DNA of 64,000 bases, from NCBI RefSeq assembly GCF_900169785.1, contig NZ_FWER01000018.1, positions 37,161 to 101,160 on the forward strand, written 5' to 3'. Positions 11,533-20,117 of the stretch are shown piece after piece. The stretch is from Rhizobium sullae (lineage in GTDB: Bacteria; Pseudomonadota; Alphaproteobacteria; Rhizobiales; Rhizobiaceae). How positions within the stretch are numbered: position 1 is the stretch's first letter; each line of letters opens with the position of its first letter. The notes under the pieces are model-generated. The model saw only the letters and a program-made list of their open reading frames with translations, was not told the DNA's origin and did no database searches. A program made the position numbers and the translations under genes.

Positions 11533-11604
11533 CCGCTTTGATCCGTTGTTACCGGAAGTTCTCGTAACCGGGTTTCGCACCCATCGCAATCAACGACAGG
11601 CTTC

Positions 11605-12702
11605 ATGGCTCCCTTTCTACGCATCCTCGGCATCGAAACAAGCTGCGACGAGACTGCCGCGGCTGTGGTCGAGCGCGATGCGGACGGGCGCTCGAAGGTG
11701 CTTTCCGACGTCGTCTTGAGCCAGTTGGACGAGCATAGCGCCTATGGCGGCGTGGTACCAGAGATAGCCGCGCGCGCTCATGTCGAGGCGCTCGATACGC
11801 TGATCGACGAGGCGTTGCAGCGCGCCAATGTGTCGCTCTCCGACGTCGATGCGATTGCCGCCACCTCCGGGCCGGGATTGATCGGTGGGCTGCTCGTCGG
11901 ATTGATGACGGGCAAAGCGATCGCCAAGGCCACCGGCAAGCCGCTTTATGCCGTGAACCATCTCGAAGGCCATGCGCTGACGGCCCGGTTGACGGACGGG
12001 CTCTCCTTTCCTTATCTCATGCTGCTCGTGTCCGGCGGCCATACGCAGCTCATCCTCGTGCGCGGCATTGGCCAATACGAACGCTGGGGAACGACGATCG
12101 ACGATGCGCTCGGCGAGGCCTTTGATAAGACCGCGAAGCTGCTCGGGCTGCCTTATCCGGGCGGGCCACAGGTGGAAGAGGCGGCGAAGAACGGCAATCC
12201 GGACCGCTTTGATTTCCCGCGGCCGCTCGTCGGTGAAACGCGGCTCGATTTCTCCTTTTCGGGCTTGAAGACGGCGGTCCGGCAGGCAGCAACGGATATC
12301 GCGCCGCTCACGGATCAGGATGTCGCCGATATATGCGCCTCGTTCCAGAAGGCGATTTCGAGAACGCTGAGAGATCGCATCGGCCGTGGATTGCAGCGGT
12401 TTAAGGCGGAATTCCCGCAGCTGAACAGGAAGCCGGCCTTGGTCGTTGCGGGCGGCGTCGCCGCCAATCTGGAAGTGCGTGGTACGCTGCAGGCCCTCTG
12501 CGACAAACACGGCTTCCGATTCATCGCGCCGCCGCTGAGATTGTGCACCGACAATGCGGTGATGATTGCCTGGGCAGGGCTCGAGCGCATGGCGACGGGC
12601 GTTGCGCCGGATGACCTCGATGTGCAACCGCGGTCGCGCTGGCCGCTGGATTCGAATGCGGAAGCGCTGGTTCACTACGGAAAGCGGGGGGCAAAGGCAT
12701 GA
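11605..12702 (+). CDS. tsaD: tRNA N6-threonylcarbamoyladenosine transferase TsaD
   Basis: 365-residue Kae1/TsaD (formerly Gcp), which transfers the threonylcarbamoyl group to A37 of ANN-decoding tRNAs. It has the N-terminal ASKHA motif LGIETSCDETAAA. The metal-binding His pair is His119 and His123 in NHLEGHAL. Nucleotide-binding segments include LLVSGGHTQL and ALVVAGGVAANLEVR. The length is slightly above the usual 340-360. The last four bases overlap the gpsA start (ATGA), so the two are translationally coupled. Confidence 0.96.
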   Translation: MAPFLRILGIETSCDETAAAVVERDADGRSKVLSDVVLSQLDEHSAYGGVVPEIAARAHVEALDTLIDEALQRANVSLSDVDAIAATSGPGLIGGLLVGLMTGKAIAKATGKPLYAVNHLEGHALTARLTDGLSFPYLMLLVSGGHTQLILVRGIGQYERWGTTIDDALGEAFDKTAKLLGLPYPGGPQVEEAAKNGNPDRFDFPRPLVGETRLDFSFSGLKTAVRQAATDIAPLTDQDVADICASFQKAISRTLRDRIGRGLQRFKAEFPQLNRKPALVVAGGVAANLEVRGTLQALCDKHGFRFIAPPLRLCTDNAVMIAWAGLERMATGVAPDDLDVQPRSRWPLDSNAEALVHYGKRGAKA

Positions 12703-13682
12703 GCGAACAGATTGCCGTCGTTGGCGCAGGCGCTTTCGGAACGGCGCTTGCCTCCGTCGTTGCGCTCACCGGCCGCAACCAGGTCACTCTTGTCGGCCGT
12801 AATCCCTCGCTGATTGCCGACCTGAAGGCCGAACGGCTGCATGATGCGGTTCTCCCGGGCATCGAGCTGCCGGACGCTCTGGAGTTTTCGGCAGAGCCTG
12901 ATTCAATCGGCGATGCGGATATCGTGCTTTTTGCCATGCCGTCGCAGGCGCAGGCGGATGCCGCCCGGCAGTACGGCGCTCATCTCGCTAAGGACGCGAT
13001 CGTCGTAACATGTGCCAAGGGCATCGAGCGGGCGACCGGCAACTTGTTGACCGACATGCTGGAGCGCGAATTGCCGCAGCATCGCGTCGCAGTGCTTTCA
13101 GGGCCAGGTTTTGCGGCTGATATTGCCAAAGGGTTGCCGACCGCTATGGTACTTGCGGCATCGGAGGTGGCTGTTGCCGAGCGGCTGGCTCAGGCGATTT
13201 CGGGCAGAACCTTCCGGCTCTATCCGTCGTCCGACCGTATCGGCGTGCAGCTTGGTGGTGCGCTGAAGAATGTATTGGCGATCGCCTGTGGTATCGTCGA
13301 AGGCTGCGGCATTGGCGATTCTGCGCGTGCGGCGCTGATTGCGCGCGGGCTGGCGGAGATGTCGCGCCTCATCGTCGCCAAGGGCGGGCAGGCCGATACG
13401 GCGCGCGGGCTTTCCGGGCTTGGCGATCTCGTCTTGACTGCGACGAGCCATCAGTCGCGCAATCTGCGCTTCGGTATTGCGCTCGGCCGTGGCGAAAAGG
13501 CCGATCCTTTGCAAGGCGAGTTGGTGGAAGGTGCATTTGCCGCCGCCGTCGCCTCGCGGCTGGCGGAAGAGCTCGGCATCGCGATGCCGATCACGGACGC
13601 CGTCTCTGCGATCATCGAAGGCAAACTCGGCATCACCGAGGCCATCGAGCAATTGATGACACGTCCGATCACGACCGAATAG
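12699..13682 (+). CDS. gpsA: Glycerol-3-phosphate dehydrogenase [NAD(P)+]
   Basis: 327-residue cytosolic GpsA, which reduces dihydroxyacetone phosphate to sn-glycerol 3-phosphate for phospholipid synthesis. It has the Rossmann motif GAGAFGTAL (about residues 7-15), the catalytic Lys in GGALKNVLAIACGI, and the substrate-binding LAEMSRLIVAKGG and GLSGLGDLVLT. It overlaps tsaD by four bases and precedes a YciI-like gene by ten, forming a five-gene plus-strand run to 15074. Confidence 0.96.
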   Translation: MSEQIAVVGAGAFGTALASVVALTGRNQVTLVGRNPSLIADLKAERLHDAVLPGIELPDALEFSAEPDSIGDADIVLFAMPSQAQADAARQYGAHLAKDAIVVTCAKGIERATGNLLTDMLERELPQHRVAVLSGPGFAADIAKGLPTAMVLAASEVAVAERLAQAISGRTFRLYPSSDRIGVQLGGALKNVLAIACGIVEGCGIGDSARAALIARGLAEMSRLIVAKGGQADTARGLSGLGDLVLTATSHQSRNLRFGIALGRGEKADPLQGELVEGAFAAAVASRLAEELGIAMPITDAVSAIIEGKLGITEAIEQLMTRPITTE

Positions 13683-13691
13683 GAGAGAGAC

Positions 13692-13985
13692 ATGCTTTTC
13701 GCCCTTCTCTGCAAGGACAAGCCGGGGCATCTCAATGTGCGCATGGAGACACGTGCTACACATTTGGAGTATTTGAATAAGCTGAATGCCGAAGGCAGGC
13801 TCAGCCTGGCCGGACCGTTCCTCGACGGCGAAGGCAAGCCCTGCGGCAGTCTGGTAATCGTGAAAGCCGAGACGGCCGAGGAAGCCAAGGCGCTCGCCGA
13901 TGCCGACCCCTATGCGAAGGCCGGTCTTTTCGAGAGCGTCGAGATCAAGCCCTTCAACTGGGTCTTCAACAATCCGGAGGCATAA
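13692..13985 (+). CDS. YciI-like protein
   Basis: 97-residue dimeric alpha-beta barrel protein of the YciI family. Recognisable parts are the start MLFALLCKDKPGH, a LDGEGKPCGSLVIV strand, and EEAKALADADPYAKAGLFESVEIKPF, with the typical DPYAKAGL block. The reaction is unknown; the conserved His/Asp in the fold suggest enzymatic activity. A GGAGAG ribosome site precedes the start. A second, more divergent YciI-like gene lies at 27709. Confidence 0.85.
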   Translation: MLFALLCKDKPGHLNVRMETRATHLEYLNKLNAEGRLSLAGPFLDGEGKPCGSLVIVKAETAEEAKALADADPYAKAGLFESVEIKPFNWVFNNPEA

Positions 13986-13988
13986 GGA

Positions 13989-14420
13989 ATGGCCCATTGG
14001 CTCTATAAATCCGAACCGTCTTCCTGGTCCTGGGAGCAGCAGAAGGCCGCAGGCGAAAAAGGCACGGAGTGGACGGGCGTTCGCAATTATCTCGCCCGCA
14101 ACAACATGCGCGCCATGCAGATCGGCGACAAGGGCTTCTTCTATCACTCGAATGACGGCCTGGAGGTCGTCGGCATCGTCGAGGTCTGCGCGTTGTCGCA
14201 TCCGGACTCGACGGCGAAGGGCGACGATCGCTGGGATTGCGTCGATATCCGCGCCGTGCGCGATATGCCGAAGCCGGTGACGCTGAAGGATGTCAAGGCG
14301 AACGAAAAGCTCTCGAAGATGGCGCTGGTGACGTCGATGCGCCTTTCGGTCCAACCGGTGACAGACGACGAGTGGCTCGAAGTCTGCCGAATGGGCGGCC
14401 TCGACAATCCACCGCGCTGA
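13989..14420 (+). CDS. EVE domain-containing protein
   Basis: 143-residue protein consisting of a single EVE domain, the PUA-like fold that binds modified bases in DNA or RNA. The diagnostic start AHWLYKSEPSSWSW is followed by WTGVRNYLARNNMRAMQIGDKGFFYHS, containing the ligand-pocket region. Its place between YciI and a methyltransferase in a run that starts with a tRNA-modification gene (tsaD) is compatible with a role around modified nucleotides, but this is inference only. Confidence 0.92.
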   Translation: MAHWLYKSEPSSWSWEQQKAAGEKGTEWTGVRNYLARNNMRAMQIGDKGFFYHSNDGLEVVGIVEVCALSHPDSTAKGDDRWDCVDIRAVRDMPKPVTLKDVKANEKLSKMALVTSMRLSVQPVTDDEWLEVCRMGGLDNPPR

Positions 14421-14426
14421 CCGCCT

Positions 14427-15074
14427 TTGAAGACAGATCCCGAAATCTTCATCCGCGCCAATACGAGTCTGATTGCGCCGCCGCATGTGCCGGAGATCCG
14501 GTTACATCTGGCGAGCGAAGTGCATGAGCTTTGGCTCAAGACGGAAGAGGAACTGGTGGAGATCGGCCTGCCGCCGCCGTTTTGGGCTTTTGCCTGGGCA
14601 GGCGGACAGGGGCTTGCGCGTTATATTCTCGATCATCCGGAGACGATGCAGAATAAGCGCGTTTTCGATTTTGCAACAGGCTCGGGGCTCGTCGCGATTG
14701 CGGCGAAGATGGCGGGTGCGGCGGCGGTGAAGGCGGCGGATATCGATCCGTGGGCTGAGACGGCCGTGCTGCTTAATGCTGTTGCCAATGGGGTCTCGAT
14801 TGATTTCGATGGCGCCGATTTCGTCGGCCAACCTGTCGATGCCGATATCGTTCTGGCGGGCGACGTGTTCTATGACCGCGTCTTCGCGAACGCCCTCGTT
14901 CCGTGGTTCGAACGGCTGGCCAGCGAAGGCAAGGAGGTCTTGGTCGGCGATCCGGGACGCGCCTATCTGCCAAAGGAGCGGCTGGAGTTTTGCGCCATCT
15001 ACCAAGTGCCCGTAACGCGGGCGCTCGAGGATAGCGAGATCAAGAAGACGACGGTCTGGCGATTCAGGGCCTGA
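14427..15074 (+). CDS. Class I SAM-dependent methyltransferase, ETFB-lysine methyltransferase-like
   Basis: 215-residue methyltransferase. The SAM-binding motif I is FDFATGSGLVAIAAKM (about residues 80-95) and motif II is VKAADIDPWAETAVLLNA. The N-terminal part (PPHVPEIRLHLASEVHELW and PPPFWAFAWAGGQGLARYI) matches proteins related to mitochondrial ETF-beta lysine methyltransferase and nicotinamide N-methyltransferase-like families, so a protein-lysine target is plausible. No ATG is available at the N-terminus; the start is a TTG at 14427, six bases after the EVE stop. It overlaps the convergent gene at 15064 by 11 bases. Confidence 0.85.
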   Translation: MKTDPEIFIRANTSLIAPPHVPEIRLHLASEVHELWLKTEEELVEIGLPPPFWAFAWAGGQGLARYILDHPETMQNKRVFDFATGSGLVAIAAKMAGAAAVKAADIDPWAETAVLLNAVANGVSIDFDGADFVGQPVDADIVLAGDVFYDRVFANALVPWFERLASEGKEVLVGDPGRAYLPKERLEFCAIYQVPVTRALEDSEIKKTTVWRFRA

Positions 15075-15525
15075 TGACGCAGACGCCGGCCTCGTAGCTG
15101 CAGGGGTCGCCCTGGACGGCGACGTCGATCACCTTGGCCTTGGCTGCAAGCGGCGCGGCCTGCGGCACGCCGTAGGTCTCATAGCCGTCGACGCCGAAAT
15201 AGGTGCCGCCTTCCGTCTCGTAGCCATAAGTGCCGCCGTAAACGCCGCTGTAGGCATGGCGGGAGAGCTGCGGCGATGCAGCGATAACGCTGCGGATACC
15301 GTAGCCGTTCGATGACGGCGAGAAATGCTTGAGGCGAACATGGCGGTTATGACCGTGATGGTGACGGCGATCGCCGAACCAGGGCTTGGCAATATTTGCC
15401 CACTTGGCGCTGCTTGCCCAATGGATCGTGCCGCGATGATGCCGGTGGCGCTCGCCGGCCACGGCCGGAAGCGCAATTAGAGCACATAACAGGAGCGAAA
15501 CGACTTTCGAGATGCGCTGGAACAT
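15064..15525 (-). CDS. His-rich secreted hypothetical protein
   Basis: 153-residue protein not matched to a named family by eye. It has a clear Sec signal peptide (VVSLLLCALIALPAVAG, cleavage probably after AVAG). The mature N-terminus is rich in His and Arg (ERHRHHRGTIHW, DRRHHHGHNRHVRLKH), followed by a Gly/Tyr-rich section (YSGVYGGTYGYETEGGTY) and a C-terminal Cys pair (DPCSYEAGVC). The composition suggests a periplasmic or surface-associated metal- or polyanion-binding protein; no function is assigned. It is convergent with the methyltransferase. Confidence 0.75.
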   Translation of the reverse strand: MFQRISKVVSLLLCALIALPAVAGERHRHHRGTIHWASSAKWANIAKPWFGDRRHHHGHNRHVRLKHFSPSSNGYGIRSVIAASPQLSRHAYSGVYGGTYGYETEGGTYFGVDGYETYGVPQAAPLAAKAKVIDVAVQGDPCSYEAGVCVIRP

Positions 15526-15841
15526 GGGACGTCAGCCTCCGGAAACTCGGCCATTAACAAATCGTTAACGCCAGCTTGCGTCAAAACTACCCCTCTGTCC
15601 ACTTGAGCGATGAAAAATCAGGATAAAATTTGAGCCGAAAAGGCCAGTTTCCATTTCCGGCAACTTCCCGGTAACGCGAATCGATTAAATTAAAAGCAGA
15701 CAGCAATTGTGCTTGTCGTCGGGGGTTTCGGTGATTAAACGTCGCCGTTGATGCAACGCACACAGACAAATTTGTCATTCCTGTGGTTGCCTCGAAATGC
15801 TCCGAAATTCGGGAGCGCAGAGAAGACGCCGCGAGGTTCTG
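15526..15841. other. sdh upstream intergenic region
   Basis: A 316-base non-coding stretch between the divergent secreted-protein gene and sdhC, presumably holding both promoters. Visible structures are TTAAC/GTTAA around a 5-base spacer (15554-15568) and a nearly perfect dyad GACAGCA...TGCTTGTC (15699-15717). A short AT-rich run (gattaaattaaaa) lies at about 15683-15695. I cannot assign a promoter or a small RNA with confidence. Confidence 0.4.
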
Positions 15842-16237
15842 ATGGCGAATGTGACAAATAACCGGCCTCTGTCGCCGCATTTGCAAGTTTATAAACTTAT
15901 TCCTACCATGGTCATGTCGATCGTCCATCGTATCACCGGCACCGCTCTTTATTTCGGCACGCTGCTGGTCGCCTGGTGGCTGATTGCGGCTGCGACCGGC
16001 CAGGCTTATTACGACTGGGTGAATTGGGTACTCGGCAGCCTCATCGGCAAGGTCGTCCTGCTTGGTTACACCTGGGCACTGCTTCACCACATGCTCGGCG
16101 GCCTGCGCCACTTGCTGTGGGACCTCGGCCATGGTTTCGGCAAGGAATTCTCCACCAAGCTCGCCATCGCCAATATCATCGGATCGCTCTGTCTTACCGT
16201 GTTGGTCTGGGTGATCGGCTTTATCATTCGCTTCTGA
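15842..16237 (+). CDS. sdhC: Succinate dehydrogenase cytochrome b556 subunit
   Basis: 131-residue membrane anchor subunit of complex II, with three hydrophobic helices. Signatures are RPLSPHLQVYKL, SIVHRITGTALYF (quinone-site Ser/Arg) and HHMLGGLRHLLWDLG with the haem b ligand His. The ATG at 15842 is chosen over an in-frame upstream start at 15797 because it gives the conserved MANVTNNRPLSPH and GAGG lies six bases upstream. It is the first gene of sdhCDAB. Confidence 0.96.
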   Translation: MANVTNNRPLSPHLQVYKLIPTMVMSIVHRITGTALYFGTLLVAWWLIAAATGQAYYDWVNWVLGSLIGKVVLLGYTWALLHHMLGGLRHLLWDLGHGFGKEFSTKLAIANIIGSLCLTVLVWVIGFIIRF

Positions 16238-16247
16238 GGTCGCTCAC

Positions 16248-16628
16248 ATGGATATGCGTACCCCTCTGGGTAAGGTTCGCGGCCTCGGTTCCGCCAAAGA
16301 AGGCACCGAACACTTCTGGCGTCAGCGCCTGACGGCTGTTGCCAACATCCCGCTCATCGTCTTCTTCGTCATCTTCATGATCGTTTATGCTGGCGCGCCT
16401 TATGCGGATGTCGTGCATGCGCTGTCGAACCCCTTCGTGGCGGTCATCATGGGGCTGATGGTGATTTCAGGCATCGTTCACATGCGTCTCGGCATGCAGG
16501 CCATCATCGAGGATTACGTGCACAGCGAAATCGGCAAGCTCGTCCTGCTGATGCTAAACACGTTTTTCGCGATCTTGGTCGCGGGGCTCTGTCTGTTTGC
16601 CATTCTGAAAATTGCTTTCGTAGGATAA
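16248..16628 (+). CDS. sdhD: Succinate dehydrogenase hydrophobic membrane anchor subunit
   Basis: 126-residue second membrane anchor of complex II. It has EGTEHFWRQRLTAVANIPL before the first helix, and GIVHMRLGMQAIIEDYVHSE with the second haem b His ligand and the quinone-site Asp/Tyr. Three transmembrane helices are evident. It lies ten bases after sdhC and seven before sdhA. Confidence 0.95.
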   Translation: MDMRTPLGKVRGLGSAKEGTEHFWRQRLTAVANIPLIVFFVIFMIVYAGAPYADVVHALSNPFVAVIMGLMVISGIVHMRLGMQAIIEDYVHSEIGKLVLLMLNTFFAILVAGLCLFAILKIAFVG

Positions 16629-16635
16629 CCGTATC

Positions 16636-18477
16636 ATGGCACCGACTTCACCTGCTCAGAATGGGAAAGCCTACAAATATGTCGATCACTCCTATGACGT
16701 GATCGTCGTCGGCGCCGGCGGCGCCGGTCTTCGCGCCACGCTCGGAATGGCCGAACAGGGGTTCCGCACGGCCTGCATCACCAAAGTATTTCCGACCCGC
16801 TCGCACACCGTTGCGGCGCAGGGCGGCATTGCCGCCTCGTTGCAGAACATGACGCCGGACAGCTGGCAGTGGCACCTCTACGACACCGTCAAGGGTTCGG
16901 ATTGGCTCGGCGACGTCGATGCCATGCAGTATCTCGCCATGGAAGCGCCGAAGGCGGTCTATGAGCTCGAGCACTACGGCGTGCCTTTCTCGCGCAATGA
17001 GGAAGGCAAGATCTATCAGCGCCCGTTCGGCGGCCACATGCAGAACTACGGCGAAGGCCCGCCGGTGCAGCGCACCTGCGCCGTTGCCGACCGCACCGGC
17101 CACGCCATCCTGCACACGCTTTACGGCCAGTCGCTGCGCCACAACGCTGAGTTCTTCGTCGAATATTTCGCACTCGACCTCATCATGTCGGAAGACGGCA
17201 ATCGTTGCACTGGTGTTGTTGCCTGGTGCCTCGATGATGGCTCGATTCATCGCTTCGCGGCGAAGATGGTAGTGCTGGCGACCGGTGGCTATGGCCGCGC
17301 TTACTTCTCCGCGACCTCCGCCCATACCTGCACCGGTGACGGCGGCGGCATGGTGGCGCGCGCAGGGCTTCCGCTGCAGGACATGGAGTTTGTGCAGTTC
17401 CATCCCACCGGCATCTACGGCTCCGGCTGTCTGATCACCGAAGGCGCGCGCGGGGAAGGCGGCTACCTGGTCAACTCCGAAGGCGAGCGCTTCATGGAGC
17501 GCTACGCGCCGTCGGCGAAGGACCTTGCCTCGCGCGATGTCGTCTCGCGCTGCATGACGCTGGAAATCCGCGAGGGCCGCGGTGTTGGCAAGAACAAGGA
17601 TCATATCTTCCTGCATCTCGATCATCTCGATCCGGCCGTCCTGCACGAGCGCCTGCCGGGCATCTCCGAGAGCGCCAAGATCTTTGCCGGTGTCGATGTG
17701 ACGCGCGAGCCGATCCCGGTCCTGCCGACCGTCCATTACAACATGGGCGGCATTCCGACGAACTATTGGGGTGAGGTGCTCAATGCCGACAACGCCAATC
17801 CGGAACGCGTGATTCCCGGGCTGATGGCCGTCGGCGAAGCGGGCTGCGCTTCGGTGCATGGGGCCAACCGCCTCGGCTCGAACTCGCTGATCGACCTCGT
17901 CGTTTTTGGCCGCGCAGCGGCAATCCGTGCCAGCGAGGTCATTGACCGCTCCGTATCGACCCCGCATCTGAATATAGCTGCCTGCGACAAGATCATGGAT
18001 CGCTTCGACGGTCTTCGCCACGCCAATGGCGGAACGCCGACGGCGTATCTGCGCGAGAAGATGCAGCGCGCCATGCAGGAAGACGCTGCCGTGTTCCGCA
18101 CTCAGGAATCGCTGGAATCTGGCTGCCAGCGCATTTCGGCGATCTGGCAGGAAATGTCGGACATCAAGGTCACCGACCGTTCGATGATCTGGAATTCCGA
18201 TCTCGTCGAGACGCTCGAATTGCAGAACTTGATGGCGAATGCGATCACCACGATCTACGGCGCCGAGGCCCGCAAGGAAAGCCGCGGTTCGCATGCCCGT
18301 GAGGATTACACCGAAGGCGCATACGCTGGCCGCGACGACGTCAACTGGCGCAAGCACACGCTCGCCTGGGTCAACAATGCCGGCGAGGTCAAACTCGACT
18401 ACCGCCCGGTTCACACCGAGCTCATCGCAGAAGGCATCGATCCCAAGAAGATCGCGCCGAAGGCTCGCGTGTATTAA
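16636..18477 (+). CDS. sdhA: Succinate dehydrogenase flavoprotein subunit
   Basis: 613-residue FAD subunit that oxidises succinate to fumarate on the cytoplasmic face. It has GAGGAG (residues 26-31) for FAD and His57 in RSHTVAAQGG for the covalent 8-alpha-histidyl flavin. Active-site segments are HPTGIYGSG (about 256) and GARGEGG (about 270). The C-terminal substrate and capping parts RGSHAREDY and DYRPV are intact. Length and motifs are standard for alphaproteobacteria. Confidence 0.98.
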   Translation: MAPTSPAQNGKAYKYVDHSYDVIVVGAGGAGLRATLGMAEQGFRTACITKVFPTRSHTVAAQGGIAASLQNMTPDSWQWHLYDTVKGSDWLGDVDAMQYLAMEAPKAVYELEHYGVPFSRNEEGKIYQRPFGGHMQNYGEGPPVQRTCAVADRTGHAILHTLYGQSLRHNAEFFVEYFALDLIMSEDGNRCTGVVAWCLDDGSIHRFAAKMVVLATGGYGRAYFSATSAHTCTGDGGGMVARAGLPLQDMEFVQFHPTGIYGSGCLITEGARGEGGYLVNSEGERFMERYAPSAKDLASRDVVSRCMTLEIREGRGVGKNKDHIFLHLDHLDPAVLHERLPGISESAKIFAGVDVTREPIPVLPTVHYNMGGIPTNYWGEVLNADNANPERVIPGLMAVGEAGCASVHGANRLGSNSLIDLVVFGRAAAIRASEVIDRSVSTPHLNIAACDKIMDRFDGLRHANGGTPTAYLREKMQRAMQEDAAVFRTQESLESGCQRISAIWQEMSDIKVTDRSMIWNSDLVETLELQNLMANAITTIYGAEARKESRGSHAREDYTEGAYAGRDDVNWRKHTLAWVNNAGEVKLDYRPVHTELIAEGIDPKKIAPKARVY

Positions 18478-18488
18478 GAGGACTGGAC

Positions 18489-19268
18489 ATGGTTGAACTC
18501 GCTCTCCCCAAGAACTCTCAGATGCGCGAAGGCAAGGTCTGGCCGAAGCCGGCGGGCGCAAAGAACGCCCGCGAATTCCGCGTCTACCGCTGGAGCCCGG
18601 ATGACGGGCAGAACCCGTCGATCGACACCTTCTATATCGATATCGACGACTGTGGCCCGATGGTGCTTGATGGCCTGCTCTACATCAAGAACAAGATCGA
18701 TCCGACGCTGACGCTGCGCCGTTCCTGTCGTGAAGGCATCTGTGGTTCCTGCGCGATGAATATCGACGGCACGAACACGCTTGCCTGCACGAAGGGCATG
18801 GAGGAGATCAAGGGCACGGTGAAGATCTATCCGTTGCCGCATTTGCCGGTGGTGAAGGATCTCGTTCCGGACCTGACGAATTTCTATGCGCAGCACCGCT
18901 CGATCGAACCCTGGCTGAAGACTATATCTCCGGCACCCGCCAAGGAGTGGAAGCAGAGCCACGAGGAACGCCAGAAGCTCGACGGCCTCTACGAGTGCAT
19001 TCTCTGCGCCTGCTGCTCGACCTCTTGTCCGAGCTACTGGTGGAACGGCGACCGCTATCTCGGCCCGGCCGTCCTGCTGCAGGCTTATCGCTGGCTGATC
19101 GACTCCCGAGACGAGGCGACCGGCGAACGTCTCGACGACCTCGAAGATCCGTTCCGGCTTTACCGCTGCCACACGATCATGAACTGCGCGCAGACCTGCC
19201 CGAAAGGCCTCAATCCGGCAAAGGCTATTGCGGAGATCAAGAAGATGATGGTCGAGCGCCGGGTTTGA
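18489..19268 (+). CDS. sdhB: Succinate dehydrogenase iron-sulfur subunit
   Basis: 259-residue electron-transfer subunit linking the flavin to quinone. The [2Fe-2S] ligands are in SCREGICGSC...LAC (about residues 79-100), the [4Fe-4S] in CILCACCSTSCP (about 171-182) and the [3Fe-4S] in CHTIMNCAQTCPKG (about 227-240). It is the last gene of the operon and starts 11 bases after sdhA. Confidence 0.98.
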   Translation: MVELALPKNSQMREGKVWPKPAGAKNAREFRVYRWSPDDGQNPSIDTFYIDIDDCGPMVLDGLLYIKNKIDPTLTLRRSCREGICGSCAMNIDGTNTLACTKGMEEIKGTVKIYPLPHLPVVKDLVPDLTNFYAQHRSIEPWLKTISPAPAKEWKQSHEERQKLDGLYECILCACCSTSCPSYWWNGDRYLGPAVLLQAYRWLIDSRDEATGERLDDLEDPFRLYRCHTIMNCAQTCPKGLNPAKAIAEIKKMMVERRV

Positions 19269-19288
19269 TAGCCGATGCTCGCCAATTG

Positions 19289-19330
19289 CCCGGCGCTCAG
19301 AGAGGCGGCGCCGGGTCTTACCGAGTTTTT
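19289..19330 (+). terminator. candidate terminator after sdhB
   Basis: CCCGGCGC and GCGCCGGG form a perfect 8-bp stem with an 11-base loop 20 bases after the sdhB stop. A TTTTT run follows only after a further ten bases, so this is a weak intrinsic terminator or an mRNA-stabilising 3' hairpin. Confidence 0.55.
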
Positions 19331-19564
19331 GCCCCCACCGGTCCGAATCCGGCGAAAGATCGTGCAGATCATCACCTTGCTGACAAATTCTATCTGCAGG
19401 AAGTTCTCCGGCAGGCAAGTTGAATTGCTCCATTTCCGGCATAAGTGTTGTCGCGAGCAATTTATGGCTGTGCCGACTTGATTAACTAAAGTGAAATACG
19501 TTAATTCGAAATTAGTCTGATGACCAATTCTGTGCTGCAAGAGCGGACAATCGGGAGCATGATG
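19331..19564. other. intergenic region before the Omp19-like gene
   Basis: Non-coding gap of about 234 bases. The last 80 bases are AT-rich (around ttgattaactaaagtgaaatacgttaattcg), as expected for a promoter of the downstream lipoprotein gene. I see no recognisable RNA gene or operator. Confidence 0.35.
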
Positions 19565-20071
19565 ATGCAGTTGCGATATGCGATGACGGGTGTGGCGGTT
19601 GTTCTGTCATTGGCGGGCTGCCAGCGCACGACATATGACAATGCGAGTTACAGCTCGCCGGCACCGCTGACAGCGCAGCCTGTTCCTTCCGTCCAGGGCG
19701 GGCAGCTGCCGCCGCCTGCAGGCGCTTCGCAGTTTCCCGCCGCTCCGACGGCGGCGCCGGCGACTCCGGGCCAGCCGGGTGCCATGGCGGCCAATGCACT
19801 TGACGTCACCAAGGAATCCATGGTCGGCAGCTGGCGCGTCAACGGCAGCTGCGACATGTTCCTGACGCTCACTAATCTCGGCAGCGGCTCGCGCGGCGGC
19901 ACGCGCGGCTGCGTCGGCGAGCTGACGGCGATGGGCTCTTGGGAAGTTGCAGGCAAGCAGGTTCTTCTCAAGGATCGCAGCGGCAACCCGATCGGCAGCG
20001 TCTACAAGACGGCCGACAACAGCTTCAGTGGCCAGACGAGCACTGGCCAGCCGATCACCCTCAGCCGGTAA
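19565..20071 (+). CDS. Omp19-like lipoprotein with AprI/Inh-type protease-inhibitor domain
   Basis: 168-residue outer-membrane lipoprotein. A lipobox LAGC follows a hydrophobic signal (MTGVAVVLSLAGCQ). It continues with a Pro/Ala-rich linker and a C-terminal beta-barrel inhibitor-like domain (VGSWRVNGSCDMFLTL to GQPITLSR) with a Cys pair. The architecture and ending resemble Brucella Omp19, a protease inhibitor. Three consecutive ATGs occur at 19559, 19562 and 19565. GGGAG at 19553-19557 is best spaced (seven bases) for the last. Confidence 0.85.
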   Translation: MQLRYAMTGVAVVLSLAGCQRTTYDNASYSSPAPLTAQPVPSVQGGQLPPPAGASQFPAAPTAAPATPGQPGAMAANALDVTKESMVGSWRVNGSCDMFLTLTNLGSGSRGGTRGCVGELTAMGSWEVAGKQVLLKDRSGNPIGSVYKTADNSFSGQTSTGQPITLSR

Positions 20072-20117
20072 GACAACCGGCGGCCACCCCGCCGACGACG
20101 CCTAGGCGGACTTCTCC

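Noticed and set aside
16648..18561. A 637-codon minus-strand frame opposite sdhA
   Set aside because: Antisense of a fully conserved sdhA with no motif of its own.
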